Positions 18,401-27,649 are shown, counted from the stretch's first letter. The stretch: DNA of 64,000 bases from Candidatus Anammoxibacter sp. (GCA_021777055.1 JAIQZO010000034.1:62001-126000), one strand, 5' to 3'. A program made the numbers and translations. Notes: generated by a model from the letters alone, not told the origin.

Positions 18401-20683
18401 TTAACATCCCAAAGCATTTTCAATAAGAGCTACTGCGTCTCTAAGAGAATTTGCCTGTTCAGTTGTAATATTGCCATTTGTCTCTTTTTCATCTACATGA
18501 ATTAGAAATGCGTTAAGTTTTTCACAAACTGCTATATCATTGTTAGGATTAGCATCTTCCAATAGTTTTGGAGCTTGTTTAAGAGGTGCTATTAAGCTGT
18601 TTCTTACCCCCTTAGGAAGGCCCATAGCTCCAACAAGATCAATTAAGTCTCTAATCGCTCCTGCAGGAGTAATTGATTCCGTCACCTCGGTATCCTCATT
18701 GTTTGTCATATCTTTATCCGGAGTAACAGTTGAAGCCGTAGCTGTATTGTTTAATGTGCCTATCGTAGCCGGGTCAACAGCTATTGTTATAGTTACATTG
18801 GCAGATGCGCTAGAAGCAATCAATCCAAGATCACAATCTATTATTCCTCCGGATTCTGCACAAGAACCCTGTGATGCGATTGCATCTAAAAGTTCTACAC
18901 CTGAAGGATGTGTATTTTCTAATGTGACACTCTTCGCATCAAGGGCTCCTGTATTTTCAATGGTAATCTCATAACTCAAATTATTTCCGGCAATGACTGG
19001 ATCAGGATCATCCGTTATAGTTAATGAAAGATCAGCGGTGAAGAAATTGTCAAACATATCTTCTATTGCTTTCGCATCTTCACCTGTTAACTCCTGTATT
19101 AATGGTGGGTGTGAACCTGTCTCAAAGCCCGTGGAATTTCTAAAATTATATTTTAAATTGCTCCAGTCATCATGACCGGTATAAACATCCCCAAATCCGT
19201 CACAACCACCTATAGAACCGGTGAAATTGTTAATATCAACATTTACCAGATTTCCATCAATATTATCATTTCCGTTCCAGTCAAGGGGACCATTCCCTGC
19301 TCCTGTTTCAGTAAAAAAACCTGTATTCCAGAAAGTATAGTCACTACCACCCTGGATACCTAGTGCTTCATCAAGTAATGTCTCATTTAACTCAGGTAAC
19401 TCCCGGGAAGAGAGGTCCAGTCTTCCTTCACCTTCACCGTCAGGAATGTAACCTACTTGAAAGAGATAGTTCATTACGCTTAAATAGTTTGGCTTGCAGT
19501 TGATGTCAGGATCCTGCCCTCCATGAAACAATCCTAATGTATGGCCAAGTTCATGCACAAAAGTCCCTGCCTGCTGTTTAAGGGTGCCGACATTGTGCGT
19601 GCCGTCATCATTAAGCCCCCATTCTGGCCCTCCTAATGATACAATAAAGTCGTTTCCTCCTTCTCCTGTCGGGTCTAGTTCCGCCATCCCGGAGACACTA
19701 CTGTTGTTAACCCTGTGCATAAAGATGGCGTATCTGTAGGCTAATTTCTTAGCCGCAATCACATTATCCGCGTTCGGGTTAGGCTGATTGGGATCTTCCC
19801 CGCGTTGAGCAAGCGTGCCGAAATTTGTCGCCTTAATAGCGTCAAAGCCAGACCACACGGTAATATTGTCCTGATGCGGCACCTGTTCATCAACTTCCAC
19901 ATGAAGTGTTATACCCTGACTACCATCAGGATTATTAACCGGTGCGTTTGCAAAGGCTTGTATAGCGTCTGCTATTGCTTGACTTCTAGGTTTATGAAAC
20001 TCCATATAATCAACTTCCACAAAGATATCCTTTTTTTGGGGATCTGCACCAAGAGCAGGTAAGTCTAAATCTATTGTCCCATCGTTATCGAAATCAATAC
20101 CAGAAATTTCCCATAGACTCGGTAGCCCATCTTTATCAGGATCATCTACTTCTATCTCCCAGCACACCTTTACTTCTTGACCATCGGCTCCTTGAGAACA
20201 ATTTGTAGGTGAGCTAACATCGCCGCTCCATAACCCTGTAACCGGATCAACTAATATGCTTATTGATTTTGAATCTCCAGGATTAATATCAGCCTGGTCG
20301 TTTGATGTTATTCCGTCATCGTCCCATATCTCTATAGTAATCGGGATGGGTCCGTTAGAGATGGAAACCTCCTGTGTAAATTCCCATGCTGGCGGTGTAG
20401 GATTGTAATGCCATGGAGTAAGGAATCCTGGGCCATCATCAGGAGTAACACTAAAGCGATCGTCAAAGTTGTTTATTGATACGCCGTCAATGTTTAGTTC
20501 TGCATATAGATCACCAGGGCTAGGAAATAGTCCACCATCAAGATCCAAATTAATATCTACAAGTTCTGTTATTCTAATAGTCATAGGTATAGTTTGCGCA
20601 CCTGTTATACCAGTATACATAAACATACAAATTAATAGCGTCGATATATAAACTGCACATCTGAATCGTTTTAGTATTTTCAT
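18401..20683 (-). CDS. Exported metzincin-type zinc protease with DUF11-like and FIMAH-like domains
   Basis: The 760-residue product has a signal peptide (1-29), an N-terminal beta domain, and a metalloprotease domain with HELGHTLGLFH (His377, Glu378, His381, His387), the HExxHxxGxxH zinc site, plus a downstream SVMNY Met-turn (402-406). Residues about 545-660 look like a DUF11/CARDB domain (VIAGNNLSYEITIENTG). The last ~85 residues (AIRDLIDLVGAMGLPKGVRNSL..) look like a FIMAH helical domain, common at the end of large exported proteins. It may process neighbouring exported proteins outside the cell. AAAGGAGG precedes the ATG. Confidence 0.85.
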   Translation of the reverse strand: MKILKRFRCAVYISTLLICMFMYTGITGAQTIPMTIRITELVDINLDLDGGLFPSPGDLYAELNIDGVSINNFDDRFSVTPDDGPGFLTPWHYNPTPPAWEFTQEVSISNGPIPITIEIWDDDGITSNDQADINPGDSKSISILVDPVTGLWSGDVSSPTNCSQGADGQEVKVCWEIEVDDPDKDGLPSLWEISGIDFDNDGTIDLDLPALGADPQKKDIFVEVDYMEFHKPRSQAIADAIQAFANAPVNNPDGSQGITLHVEVDEQVPHQDNITVWSGFDAIKATNFGTLAQRGEDPNQPNPNADNVIAAKKLAYRYAIFMHRVNNSSVSGMAELDPTGEGGNDFIVSLGGPEWGLNDDGTHNVGTLKQQAGTFVHELGHTLGLFHGGQDPDINCKPNYLSVMNYLFQVGYIPDGEGEGRLDLSSRELPELNETLLDEALGIQGGSDYTFWNTGFFTETGAGNGPLDWNGNDNIDGNLVNVDINNFTGSIGGCDGFGDVYTGHDDWSNLKYNFRNSTGFETGSHPPLIQELTGEDAKAIEDMFDNFFTADLSLTITDDPDPVIAGNNLSYEITIENTGALDAKSVTLENTHPSGVELLDAIASQGSCAESGGIIDCDLGLIASSASANVTITIAVDPATIGTLNNTATASTVTPDKDMTNNEDTEVTESITPAGAIRDLIDLVGAMGLPKGVRNSLIAPLKQAPKLLEDANPNNDIAVCEKLNAFLIHVDEKETNGNITTEQANSLRDAVALIENALGC

Positions 20684-20772
20684 TATAAGTTCCTCCTTTT
20701 ATAAGTATGGTAATATGGGTATATAAAATGATAAATTAATTTCATTAATTATAAAAACTCTCTGTTCTGTGT

Positions 20773-20850
20773 TCGGGAGTCTTTCCCGTAACAGAATCCA
20801 TTACAGTGAAGCAAAACAGTGTTAATGTATCGGGAGGGACTCCCGATGCA
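20773..20850. repeat. Hairpin repeat 3' of the 543-aa exported protein gene
   Basis: It contains CGGGAGTCTTTCCCG and, further on, ATCGGGAG-GGA-CTCCCGAT (20829-20847), the same two-part arrangement as the repeats at 12403-12495 and 16540-16620. Confidence 0.6.
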
Positions 20851-20932
20851 CAAATTATTGCTTTACTTCTGTAAAAAAACACCCCCTGCTTGCAATTTAA
20901 TTAAGAATTAATAACATTGAATCTCGGCCAAG

Positions 20933-22564
20933 TTATCGATAATTTATAATCAACACAGGGCCATTGCTTCGGCCGTTCTCTGCAGTACGGTGATTAGTAA
21001 AATCATCACTTGACACTATAAACGCCATTGCATTTCCAGAACTCCATCCCGCTCTATTAACAAGCTCTTGCACTATTGCTGCCAGGTCTGGTGTTCGTTG
21101 CGCATTATCTATATCTCCTACATTCCAGTCATCAGGATTCCAATCTACAGACGCGCTTGTCTTTAAACGACCAGAGACATCACCATCTGTCTCCTGAAAC
21201 AGTTCAGCACTGTCACTGACCTCTCCATGAAATGTAATGGTTACAGGCCCGTTCCGGTTCTCATCTGATTCAAACTGAATAAATGCCTCAACAATATCAG
21301 ATCCATTGGGGATATTTATGTTGGGAAACCGAATACCCACTATCTGCTGTTTATCTTCTTGCGAATCCATTGTAAGTTCTAGATCGCTGCCAGCCGACCC
21401 AAGGGTTTCTACCGGACCGGATGCCGCGGTTGTTATGTCCTCTTCAGCCACGTTGCCCTCTTTGGCTGCAGCCTGTTTGCTTATAAACGCTGATATTTCA
21501 CTCTCAAACTCAATGGTCAGGACAGGACCATTACTTTCACCGTTTTCCGCGGTACGATGATTTGGGAAATCGTTACTTGATACTATGAACGCTATTGCAT
21601 TACCTTGTTCCCATCCCGGTCGAAGAACTATTTCTTCCACTATTGCCGCAAGGTTGGATGTTCTCTGTTCATCTCCTTCATCCCCGGTATTCCAATCACC
21701 TGGATTCCACTCTACTGATGTGGTTGTCCTTGATCGATTAGAGACATCACCGTCTACCTCTTTAAACAGTATGGCATTGTTACTCGCCTCTCCATGAAAT
21801 GTTATGGTTACCGGCCCGTTCCTGTTTTCATCTGATTCAAACTGGATATGGGCACTCTTTATTATGGCACCTTGAGGTACAAGGATATTTGGAAACCGAA
21901 TACCCACCATCTGCTGCTTACCTTCTTGGGTATCATTGGTAAGTTCAATGTCGCTTCCTGCAGACCCAAGTGTCTCTACCGGCCCTGAAGTATTGGATGT
22001 AATATCCTCTTCCGCTACATTACCCTCTCTTGCGACTGCCCGTTTACTTACAATTACACTTGTTGTAGAAGTTTCCGCTCCCTGAAATGTAGTACGCACC
22101 TTATATGGGACCGCCTGGTTGTTGAAATGTACCCATCCGACGTTTTCACACCACGCCTGGCCGTTAAAGTCCCCGTTTGAATCTATGAACACACCTCCTT
22201 CAGTAGGATTAAAATTACACCAGCCAATGTTTTCACCATAGGCAAAACCTGAGAGATTTCCATTACCGTCATTGACAACACCATAGTCAACCGTGCCGCA
22301 ACTTGATGTGTTTTCGCATGACAGGTTTATCCAGCCCACGTTTTCACTCCAGATAAATCCGGTTACTGCCGAGTCTGTAACTTCAGCGCCATCACCGCCA
22401 TCGCCGTTGGGTTCAAAATTGATCCAGCCCGTGTTCTCGCTGTAAGCAAATTGAGAATTGTCGTTGTCAGGGTCTATATTCTCCATCCCGTATGAAACTG
22501 TTGTACTTATGCTTACCGCAATTGTAAGTATAGAAATAATAAAAAACAGATAAATTTTATTCAT
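20933..22564 (-). CDS. Exported protein with ENVGWINF motifs and two shared beta-sandwich-like modules
   Basis: The 543-residue product has a signal peptide (1-26). Residues about 35-165 contain four copies of a short motif of the form SENTGWINF / SENVGWINL / GENIGWCNF / CENVGWVHF, spaced roughly 30 residues apart, seen in exported proteins of several environmental bacteria. Residues about 175-543 are two ~185-residue modules (AVAREGNVAEED, SAGSDIELTND, VGIRFPNI, HIQFESDEN, NDFPNHRTAENG) homologous to the three in the protein at 12620-15154. The function is unknown; a surface or matrix role is likely. Confidence 0.8.
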   Translation of the reverse strand: MNKIYLFFIISILTIAVSISTTVSYGMENIDPDNDNSQFAYSENTGWINFEPNGDGGDGAEVTDSAVTGFIWSENVGWINLSCENTSSCGTVDYGVVNDGNGNLSGFAYGENIGWCNFNPTEGGVFIDSNGDFNGQAWCENVGWVHFNNQAVPYKVRTTFQGAETSTTSVIVSKRAVAREGNVAEEDITSNTSGPVETLGSAGSDIELTNDTQEGKQQMVGIRFPNILVPQGAIIKSAHIQFESDENRNGPVTITFHGEASNNAILFKEVDGDVSNRSRTTTSVEWNPGDWNTGDEGDEQRTSNLAAIVEEIVLRPGWEQGNAIAFIVSSNDFPNHRTAENGESNGPVLTIEFESEISAFISKQAAAKEGNVAEEDITTAASGPVETLGSAGSDLELTMDSQEDKQQIVGIRFPNINIPNGSDIVEAFIQFESDENRNGPVTITFHGEVSDSAELFQETDGDVSGRLKTSASVDWNPDDWNVGDIDNAQRTPDLAAIVQELVNRAGWSSGNAMAFIVSSDDFTNHRTAENGRSNGPVLIINYR

Positions 22565-22746
22565 GATTTTATCCTCTATGGATGGAAATTAGTTTTAAGT
22601 AATTGACAGATACACATTCTAATGAGTATCTATAGTTTTATTTAATCTTTCTGTTGTACGCTAGTTCAATATTACAGATTAAACCAAAACATTTATGGAA
22701 CACTTTGCAGGCATACAATAACTAGCTTCTAGCTTTTCACTTTCTA

Positions 22747-23313
22747 TCATGATCCGCCTCGTACACACCATGCATGATTGTTGGTAGACTTGCTAACTCT
22801 GGACACAAAGCCATTGGTAAAGTGCACACTAAACGCAAATTCATTACCAAAAGGACTGGTGGTAGTTGACCAATAACTGGTTTTTGTAACATTTCGAAAA
22901 GGATGGTCTATTGGGAGCGTTAGAGAGCCTTGTTGAAGATGTGAAAGATCCACAAGACTGGAAAGCTCCTCAACCTTGGGAAGACGCCATCCTTTTCGTC
23001 CGTCTACTTTCTTAGTGTAACAACTTGCAAGGGCGTCAGCCCAGGGCATGATCGATGTAGACGACAATTTTTCCCATACAAGACCGGTCTCACTGTCAAG
23101 GATTGCATTGCCATCCAGCACATCTACAAATCGTTCTGAATCTGGCAATTTCTTGTTCCATGCCGGTTTAACATGTTCCAGAGTTATCATTGTTGGCGCA
23201 GGCGGTCCGTCGGGATCAAAGGGTCCGGCAAAAACTAATCCATTAAGCCCCACAACTGCGATAAAGGGCATAAATAATCTAATCCAACTGGTTTTCTTTA
23301 TTTTCCTTTTCAT
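22747..23313 (-). CDS. Exported DUF1566 (Lcl C-terminal-like) protein, paralogue 3
   Basis: The 188-residue product has a basic N-terminus and hydrophobic signal (ending near NGLVFAG). The rest fits DUF1566: LDGNAILDSETGLVWEKL, a CYTKKVDGRKGWRLPKVEEL core and YWSTTTSP..F..HFTNGFVS..NHAWCVRGG, with two cysteines. DUF1566 is a C-type-lectin-like exported fold of uncertain function. It is the last of three tandem copies; spacing and identical AAAAGGAGTTTAATAA leaders suggest one operon read from the sigma-54 promoter upstream of the first copy. Confidence 0.85.
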   Translation of the reverse strand: MKRKIKKTSWIRLFMPFIAVVGLNGLVFAGPFDPDGPPAPTMITLEHVKPAWNKKLPDSERFVDVLDGNAILDSETGLVWEKLSSTSIMPWADALASCYTKKVDGRKGWRLPKVEELSSLVDLSHLQQGSLTLPIDHPFRNVTKTSYWSTTTSPFGNEFAFSVHFTNGFVSRVSKSTNNHAWCVRGGS

Positions 23314-23489
23314 TTATTAAACTCCTTTTAAACAAATAATAATTACATTGTTTCTAGTTTCTCTGTTTTACTTTCGCCCGTTTACTCTTGAGGATTGAGC
23401 CGAAACGTTTTGAAACACTTTCAAGCATACGACTTTATAAGCATTTAGGTTTCGTCTGCAAGCATGCTCAAGTAAGAAATCACAAAAAT

Positions 23490-24047
23490 TCATAGTCCGC
23501 TTCGCACACACCATACGTATCCGGTACGCGTTTTAGTATTGCTGAACGGTTGCCCATTCAAAAAACTTACGCCCCATGCAATATCGATACCGATAGCATC
23601 GGTAGTAGTAGACCAATAGAAGGACGACTGCACGTCCTTAAATGGATGCTCTGTTGGGAGTGTCGGTGGACTTTGCGAATCATCCAGAAGGGTGGAAAGC
23701 TGCTCAACCGTGGGAAGACGCCATCCTTTCCTGTAGTCTACTGCTCTTGAGTAACAATGCTCAATAGCGTCTATCCAACTAAAGAGAGTTGAGCTTGGCA
23801 ATTTGTCCCATACAAGACCGGTCACCTCATCAAGGACTGCGTTGCCATCCAAAGCATCTACGAACCGTTCCGAATCCGGGAGTTTCTTGTTCCATGCAGG
23901 TGTAATCTCTTCCAGCGTTCTCATTGTTGGTGCTGGTGGTCCGCTGGGATTAAGAGGGCCGGCAAAAACTAATCCATTAAATCCCATAATAGCGATAAAA
24001 GGCATTAATAATCTTAACCATTTTTTTCTCTTTATCTTCTTATTCAT
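23490..24047 (-). CDS. Exported DUF1566 protein, paralogue 2
   Basis: The 185-residue product is closely related to its two neighbours in the signal peptide (PFIAIMGFNGLVFAGPL) and in the first half (RFVDALDGNAVLDEVTGLVW). It diverges in the C-terminal half (SWIDAIEHCYSRAVDYRKGWRLP; FYWSTTTDAIGIDIAWGVSF), which is the likely ligand-facing part of the lectin-like fold. AAAAGGAG precedes the ATG. Divergence concentrated in one half suggests selection for different binding surfaces. Confidence 0.85.
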   Translation of the reverse strand: MNKKIKRKKWLRLLMPFIAIMGFNGLVFAGPLNPSGPPAPTMRTLEEITPAWNKKLPDSERFVDALDGNAVLDEVTGLVWDKLPSSTLFSWIDAIEHCYSRAVDYRKGWRLPTVEQLSTLLDDSQSPPTLPTEHPFKDVQSSFYWSTTTDAIGIDIAWGVSFLNGQPFSNTKTRTGYVWCVRSGL

Positions 24048-24207
24048 TTATTAAACTCCTTTTCAATAAAATAATGATTATTACGTTACGTTGGTTTAAA
24101 ATTGCATATTGAACCACATTCTTCTTTATCAATTTACATGCTTTCAATGGCATAAACATTCAAGAGGGCTGTCTTCACGACTGCAGCAGCCAAGAATTGC
24201 CAAGTAA

Positions 24208-24762
24208 TCATGATCCACTTCGAACACACAATGCGTGACTGTTAAAACTATTAATAAGGGCGCTTACGCTTCCAGAACCAAATTCCACAACCCACACAAA
24301 GTTATCTATATCAAATTGAGTATCTGACCAGTAAAAGAAATCCTGTAGATTCTCAAATGGATGTCCGGCCGGAAGTGCAGGATCGGATTGTATATCATCA
24401 ACAAGACTTGTTAGCTGGTCAATTGAGGGAAGACGCCATCCTTTTTGACCGTCTACTTTTTTTGTGTAGCAGCTTGCAATAGCGTCAGTCCATTTTTTTT
24501 TATTTGTATCTGGTGATTTCTCCCATACAAGACCAGTCTCTCTGTCAAGCACTGCATTACCATCCAGCGCATCAACAAATCGTTCCGATGCCGGGAGCTT
24601 CTTGTTCCACACAGGTGTAATCTCATCAAGTGTCCTCATGGTTGGGGCCGGCGAGCCATCAGGGTCAAGAGACCCGGCAAAAACTAATCCGTTAAATCCT
24701 ATTACGGCTATAAAAGGCACTAATAATCTTAACCATTTTGTTCTTTTTCTCTTCTTATTCAT
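24208..24762 (-). CDS. Exported DUF1566 protein, paralogue 1 (promoter-proximal)
   Basis: The 184-residue product has a signal peptide with PFIAVIGFNGLVFAG and the DUF1566 body (DGNAVLDRETGLVWEKSPDTNK; GQKGWRLPSIDQLTSL; FYWSDTQFDIDNFVWVVEF; NSHALCVRSG). A strong GAAAGGAG lies ahead of the ATG. The sigma-54 promoter B at 24863-24878 predicts a transcript start about 90 bases upstream, and enhancer-like element B lies further out. Confidence 0.87.
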   Translation of the reverse strand: MNKKRKRTKWLRLLVPFIAVIGFNGLVFAGSLDPDGSPAPTMRTLDEITPVWNKKLPASERFVDALDGNAVLDRETGLVWEKSPDTNKKKWTDAIASCYTKKVDGQKGWRLPSIDQLTSLVDDIQSDPALPAGHPFENLQDFFYWSDTQFDIDNFVWVVEFGSGSVSALINSFNSHALCVRSGS

Positions 24763-24862
24763 ATTTCATTCACTCCTTTCACTCAAATAATAATTACATT
24801 GGTTATAAAATAGATTAGACTTCCATTTAATTAATTTACAGACTATATATTATGTGTATTAA

Positions 24863-24878
24863 CGCAACTATAATGCCA
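24863..24878 (-). promoter_or_regulatory. Sigma-54 promoter B
   Basis: On the minus strand TGGCAT-TATAG-TTGCG, correct spacing. The predicted start at about 24851 gives a leader of about 90 bases for the DUF1566 operon. Confidence 0.75.
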
Positions 24879-24954
24879 ATGCTTGATCGATTGTGGTAAC
24901 ACGTTGTGTGCTCAGTGGTTGGCAAAACCGATACGTTTCAGAACTATTAAAAGA

Positions 24955-25074
24955 GGGGTGCCACAAAAATTGAATCTAAATTGTTAAAAATGGATGTGAT
25001 ATTTATAACTGTTAAAAAGGCAAGATGTTATGGGGCTAAAAAAATGTGGCAGCTGAATGAAATGTGGCACCCTT
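24955..25074 (-). promoter_or_regulatory. Enhancer-like element B
   Basis: GGGGTGCCACA (24955-24965) at the gene-proximal end; TGTGGCA at 25045-25051 and TGTGGCACCC at 25063-25072, 18 bp apart. The proximal box lies about 77 bp upstream of the -24 element. Confidence 0.7.
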
Positions 25075-25678
25075 TTGTGAGGCATTAGGAAAAGGATAGG
25101 GAATGGAAAATCGATCTGCGTGCATAATTTGTTTTGCTATGGATTCTCACGGCGGTTCAATCTTGCAGATTGAATTAAAATGTTTTTAAAACTGTTCACG
25201 AGTTTACCAAGTATCATGTTTCACACATTAAGAGTGACTCCCTGTGCACAAGAGATGTAGCACCCTTTTGTGAGGTTTAAAGGAAAGAAGGCTAGGGGGC
25301 CATATTAATCGGAGTGCAAAATTTATTTTGCAATGTATTAAATTATACAGGGGGAAGTTGCAAGATTCCAATCAGCTGTTTCTGACGATCAGATTTTAGC
25401 AAGATAAATCTTGCACTCCGCATATTCTGGCAATTTGAATTTTTCTTCTGAATTCTGTCTCCTAACACCAGTGTTCTATCTTTTGGTTGCGGCTTTGCCG
25501 CATTATGGTGTATAAGGCGTAGGGCATGCATTGCCTATCGAATAAACTGGGCCATGGTGAAATCCATCAAAGAGTTTTCGTGGATTTGCATATGTAAATA
25601 ATTATTCATGGTGAAATGGATTGGTATGTATTGCCCGCCGGATAAATTAACTCAAACGATTTTACTTCATTTTATCTG
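25075..25678. other. Repeat-rich intergenic DNA
   Basis: It contains a GGTTCAATCTTGCAGATTGAA hairpin relic (about 25155-25176), a second partial element end with TGTAGCACCCTTTTGTGAGG (from about 25255) with the conserved flank GCAAAATTTATTTTGC at about 25317, a TTTAGCAAGATAAATCTTGC stretch (about 25395) shared with 43937, and a GTTGCGGCTTTGCCGC palindrome at about 25486. No intact gene seen. Confidence 0.55.
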
Positions 25679-25783
25679 CTATGAATTGAATTGAGTTAAA
25701 ATAAAGTGACAGGCAATGCCTGTCATTATACCAATAGCAAGAGTAGAAACAGATATAATAAAATAGGGATAAAGGCTTTTCAT
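25679..25783 (-). pseudogene. Signal-peptide remnant of an exported-protein gene
   Basis: A 34-codon frame (MKSLYPYFIISVSTLAIGIM) with a full GGAGG site 6 bases ahead of the ATG and nothing recognisable beyond the signal peptide. The DNA just upstream (TTTTAAGCAATGG..GATACG..CGTATCTACACTTTTATTTGATTTATT) matches the leader of the gene at 20933-22564 (TTTTAAGTAATTG..GATACA..GTATCTATAGTTTTATTTAATCTTT). So this is probably the head of a deleted relative of that gene. Confidence 0.5.
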
Positions 25784-25883
25784 GATTTTCCTCCAAGGTA
25801 TGATAATTATTTTAAGCAATGGTAGATACGAGTCGAAAATGCGTATCTACACTTTTATTTGATTTATTATTTGTCGTTTTTCT

Positions 25884-26147
25884 TTAGCTGATCTGGAAAC
25901 CGTTAAACGATCTAGTAAAAGAACCTCTTCGAGTCCAATGTGATAATTTAAGATGTAAAGTTATTAAATGGTTTAATTCCGCTATTTTATAGCTCCGGTC
26001 ATCTACTTGTTTTTGAGAAACATTGATAGGTGCAATGGATCTGTTTATGTCACTTTTCAACTCTTTGGACGGGACATGATTCAATACATCCCTATCTGTA
26101 TTTATTATCTTTATTGGTCTTTGAATAATTTTCTTGCTTAATTTCAT
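25884..26147 (-). CDS. Small protein of unknown function under sigma-54 control
   Basis: An 87-residue product with a strong AGGAGG 7 bases ahead of the ATG and a sigma-54 promoter about 100 bases upstream. It is basic and polar (MKLSKKIIQRPIKIINTDRDVL at the start; LHLKLSHWTRRGSFTRSFNGF at the end) and lacks a hydrophobic signal segment, unlike all the other products of this promoter group. No family recognised. It might be a regulator or a truncated gene whose end has been replaced, but the expression signals look intact. Confidence 0.6.
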   Translation of the reverse strand: MKLSKKIIQRPIKIINTDRDVLNHVPSKELKSDINRSIAPINVSQKQVDDRSYKIAELNHLITLHLKLSHWTRRGSFTRSFNGFQIS

Positions 26148-26248
26148 AATAACCTCCTGAATCCCTGATTGATCCTTTTCAAAAGGATCAACTAATATAA
26201 AATAGATTGTTTTGCTGTTTGAAAACGTTTTCGTTATTATTCATATGC

Positions 26249-26264
26249 AGCAACTGCTATGCCA
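26249..26264 (-). promoter_or_regulatory. Sigma-54 promoter C
   Basis: On the minus strand TGGCAT-AGCAG-TTGCT, a near-consensus match. The predicted start at about 26237 gives a 90-base leader. Confidence 0.8.
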
Positions 26265-26335
26265 ATTCTGAACAAATGTTGTAACCGGTGATTGTGCAAC
26301 TGTTATGGTTTGGATGGAAACGTTGATTAATTGAA

Positions 26336-26456
26336 GAAGGGCAGCCACTAAAATAGTATATAAAGGATGGGAGAAAAAGATGAAACTGTAGTAAAGTACT
26401 GTGAATGCATACGTTTATAGATTTGTGGCAATGAAACGAAATGTGGCAACCCTTTT
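26336..26456 (-). promoter_or_regulatory. Enhancer-like element C (diverged near box)
   Basis: The near box is degenerate (AAGGGCAGCCACT, 26336-26348); the far boxes are TGTGGCA at 26424-26430 and 26442-26448, exactly 18 bp apart, followed by ACCCTTTTA. The distance to the -24 element is about 72 bp. Confidence 0.6.
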
Positions 26457-26932
26457 ATCTTTTAGTGTATCTACTGAAAGGTTAATAGGAGATTTGAGAA
26501 TAGAAACGGTAATGAAAATTATAATGTATGGTAAACAAGTATCATAATTACAAAGATTAGCCAATGGGGCGGCAGGAAGTGCCTGCCCAGAATTGTCTTT
26601 TCTCCAAAATCCTTGCCATTATTGTCTGTTTACTTCCACCCCAATCATGTGTGTAAATCCTGCTTTTATATACCTATGAAATATTGAATACGGCCAATCC
26701 TTTACACATTTCACGAATCTATGTTTTACCGGGTTAAAATGCAGATAATCTAGATGTGCACGGAAGTCGTTTTCATTCCGAATCTAATGTTTCCAAAATC
26801 TACTTAGACCGTAGTGAAATCAATCAACTGGTTTTTATGGCATTGCAAATGTAGATAACTGTTTTGGAAGGCAATGGTATCGGCAGGCCGTGTCTGCCAT
26901 ACATAAATATTGGGATGGAAGGGTTACTTAAT
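26457..26932. other. Intergenic region
   Basis: No gene seen. Short palindromes of the GGCAGG..CCTGCC class at about 26572-26590 and 26882-26900. Confidence 0.5.
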
Positions 26933-27649
26933 TTATGACTGTTGCTTAAGCACTGCAATTTTGCTTTTCAATTCCTCAATTCTCAATTCCAGGTGTTCCA
27001 GATGATCTATCTTTACCAGATTTGATTTTAGTATTGCAAGAACTGTCGCGGCAAAATTACTATCACTTTTAGTAAACTTTTTATCCTTACGTGAGAGCGT
27101 AATGATTCTTGTTAGTCTACTTTTAGTTATTTCCGGAATTAGCATATAAAAAAGGTTGGCATTGTTTGGGGAATTGCTTCTAATTTTTAATCTTTTATCT
27201 GAAGATTTTATAAATATGCTGGATTTGCGGAATTCTAAATCATGGATAAGCTCATGGGAGAACCCTAAAATGAGATCTTTGCTATTATTCTTTTCTTTAA
27301 TATATTTGTATTCTAATTTATAACCATTTCCCTCTATTTTAAAAGAAGTACATTCAAAGATTTTGAATCTGTTCTCTAATCTTTTGAATGTTTCGTTTAA
27401 TAATTCTTCCCTGCTGTTAATTGCCGCGAACGATTTGCTTATTTCATAAATAGACATTATCTCCTCGGTCTGGCTTGCGAGAAGGTTGTCCAGTGAAAGC
27501 CGGAGTTTATAGGTAAAATCATTAAGGAATTCTGCAAGGTTAGGGTTATTTGTGTCTACTGTCTTGCTGAATGCGCCGGAAGCGGCACTTATTATAAATT
27601 CCTTTAGATATGAGTAGTCGTTTGAAGAAAGTGTTACGGTTTCTGGCAT
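26933..27649 (-). CDS. Stand-alone sensor module, paralogue of the kinase N-terminus at 45620-47509
   Basis: The 238-residue product aligns over its whole length with residues 1-230 of the PAS histidine kinase: both start with M-x-E-T-x-T-(L/I)-S-x-(N/D)-DYSYL, share ASG-F-KT-, a TEEIMSIYEISKSFAAIN helix (VMTLYNISKLFATIN in the kinase), a FKI..Y.L-EY sheet core resembling a GAF domain, and a C-terminal coiled coil (LEHLELRIEELKSKIAVLKQQ). It ends just where the kinase continues into its PAS domain, so it has no catalytic part. It may bind the same ligand or dimerise with the kinase. No signal peptide. Confidence 0.75.
   Translation of the reverse strand: MPETVTLSSNDYSYLKEFIISAASGAFSKTVDTNNPNLAEFLNDFTYKLRLSLDNLLASQTEEIMSIYEISKSFAAINSREELLNETFKRLENRFKIFECTSFKIEGNGYKLEYKYIKEKNNSKDLILGFSHELIHDLEFRKSSIFIKSSDKRLKIRSNSPNNANLFYMLIPEITKSRLTRIITLSRKDKKFTKSDSNFAATVLAILKSNLVKIDHLEHLELRIEELKSKIAVLKQQS

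Noticed and set aside
24955..25074. Element B read directly as a second sigma-54 promoter (TTGTGGCACCCC)
   Set aside because: TGGCAC is present but no TTGC follows at the required 5-base spacing; the true-looking promoter is about 80 bp closer to the gene.
25343..25531. Minus-strand 62-codon frame in the repeat region
   Set aside because: It consists of repeat DNA shared with 43937 and palindromes; no ribosome site and no protein-like features.
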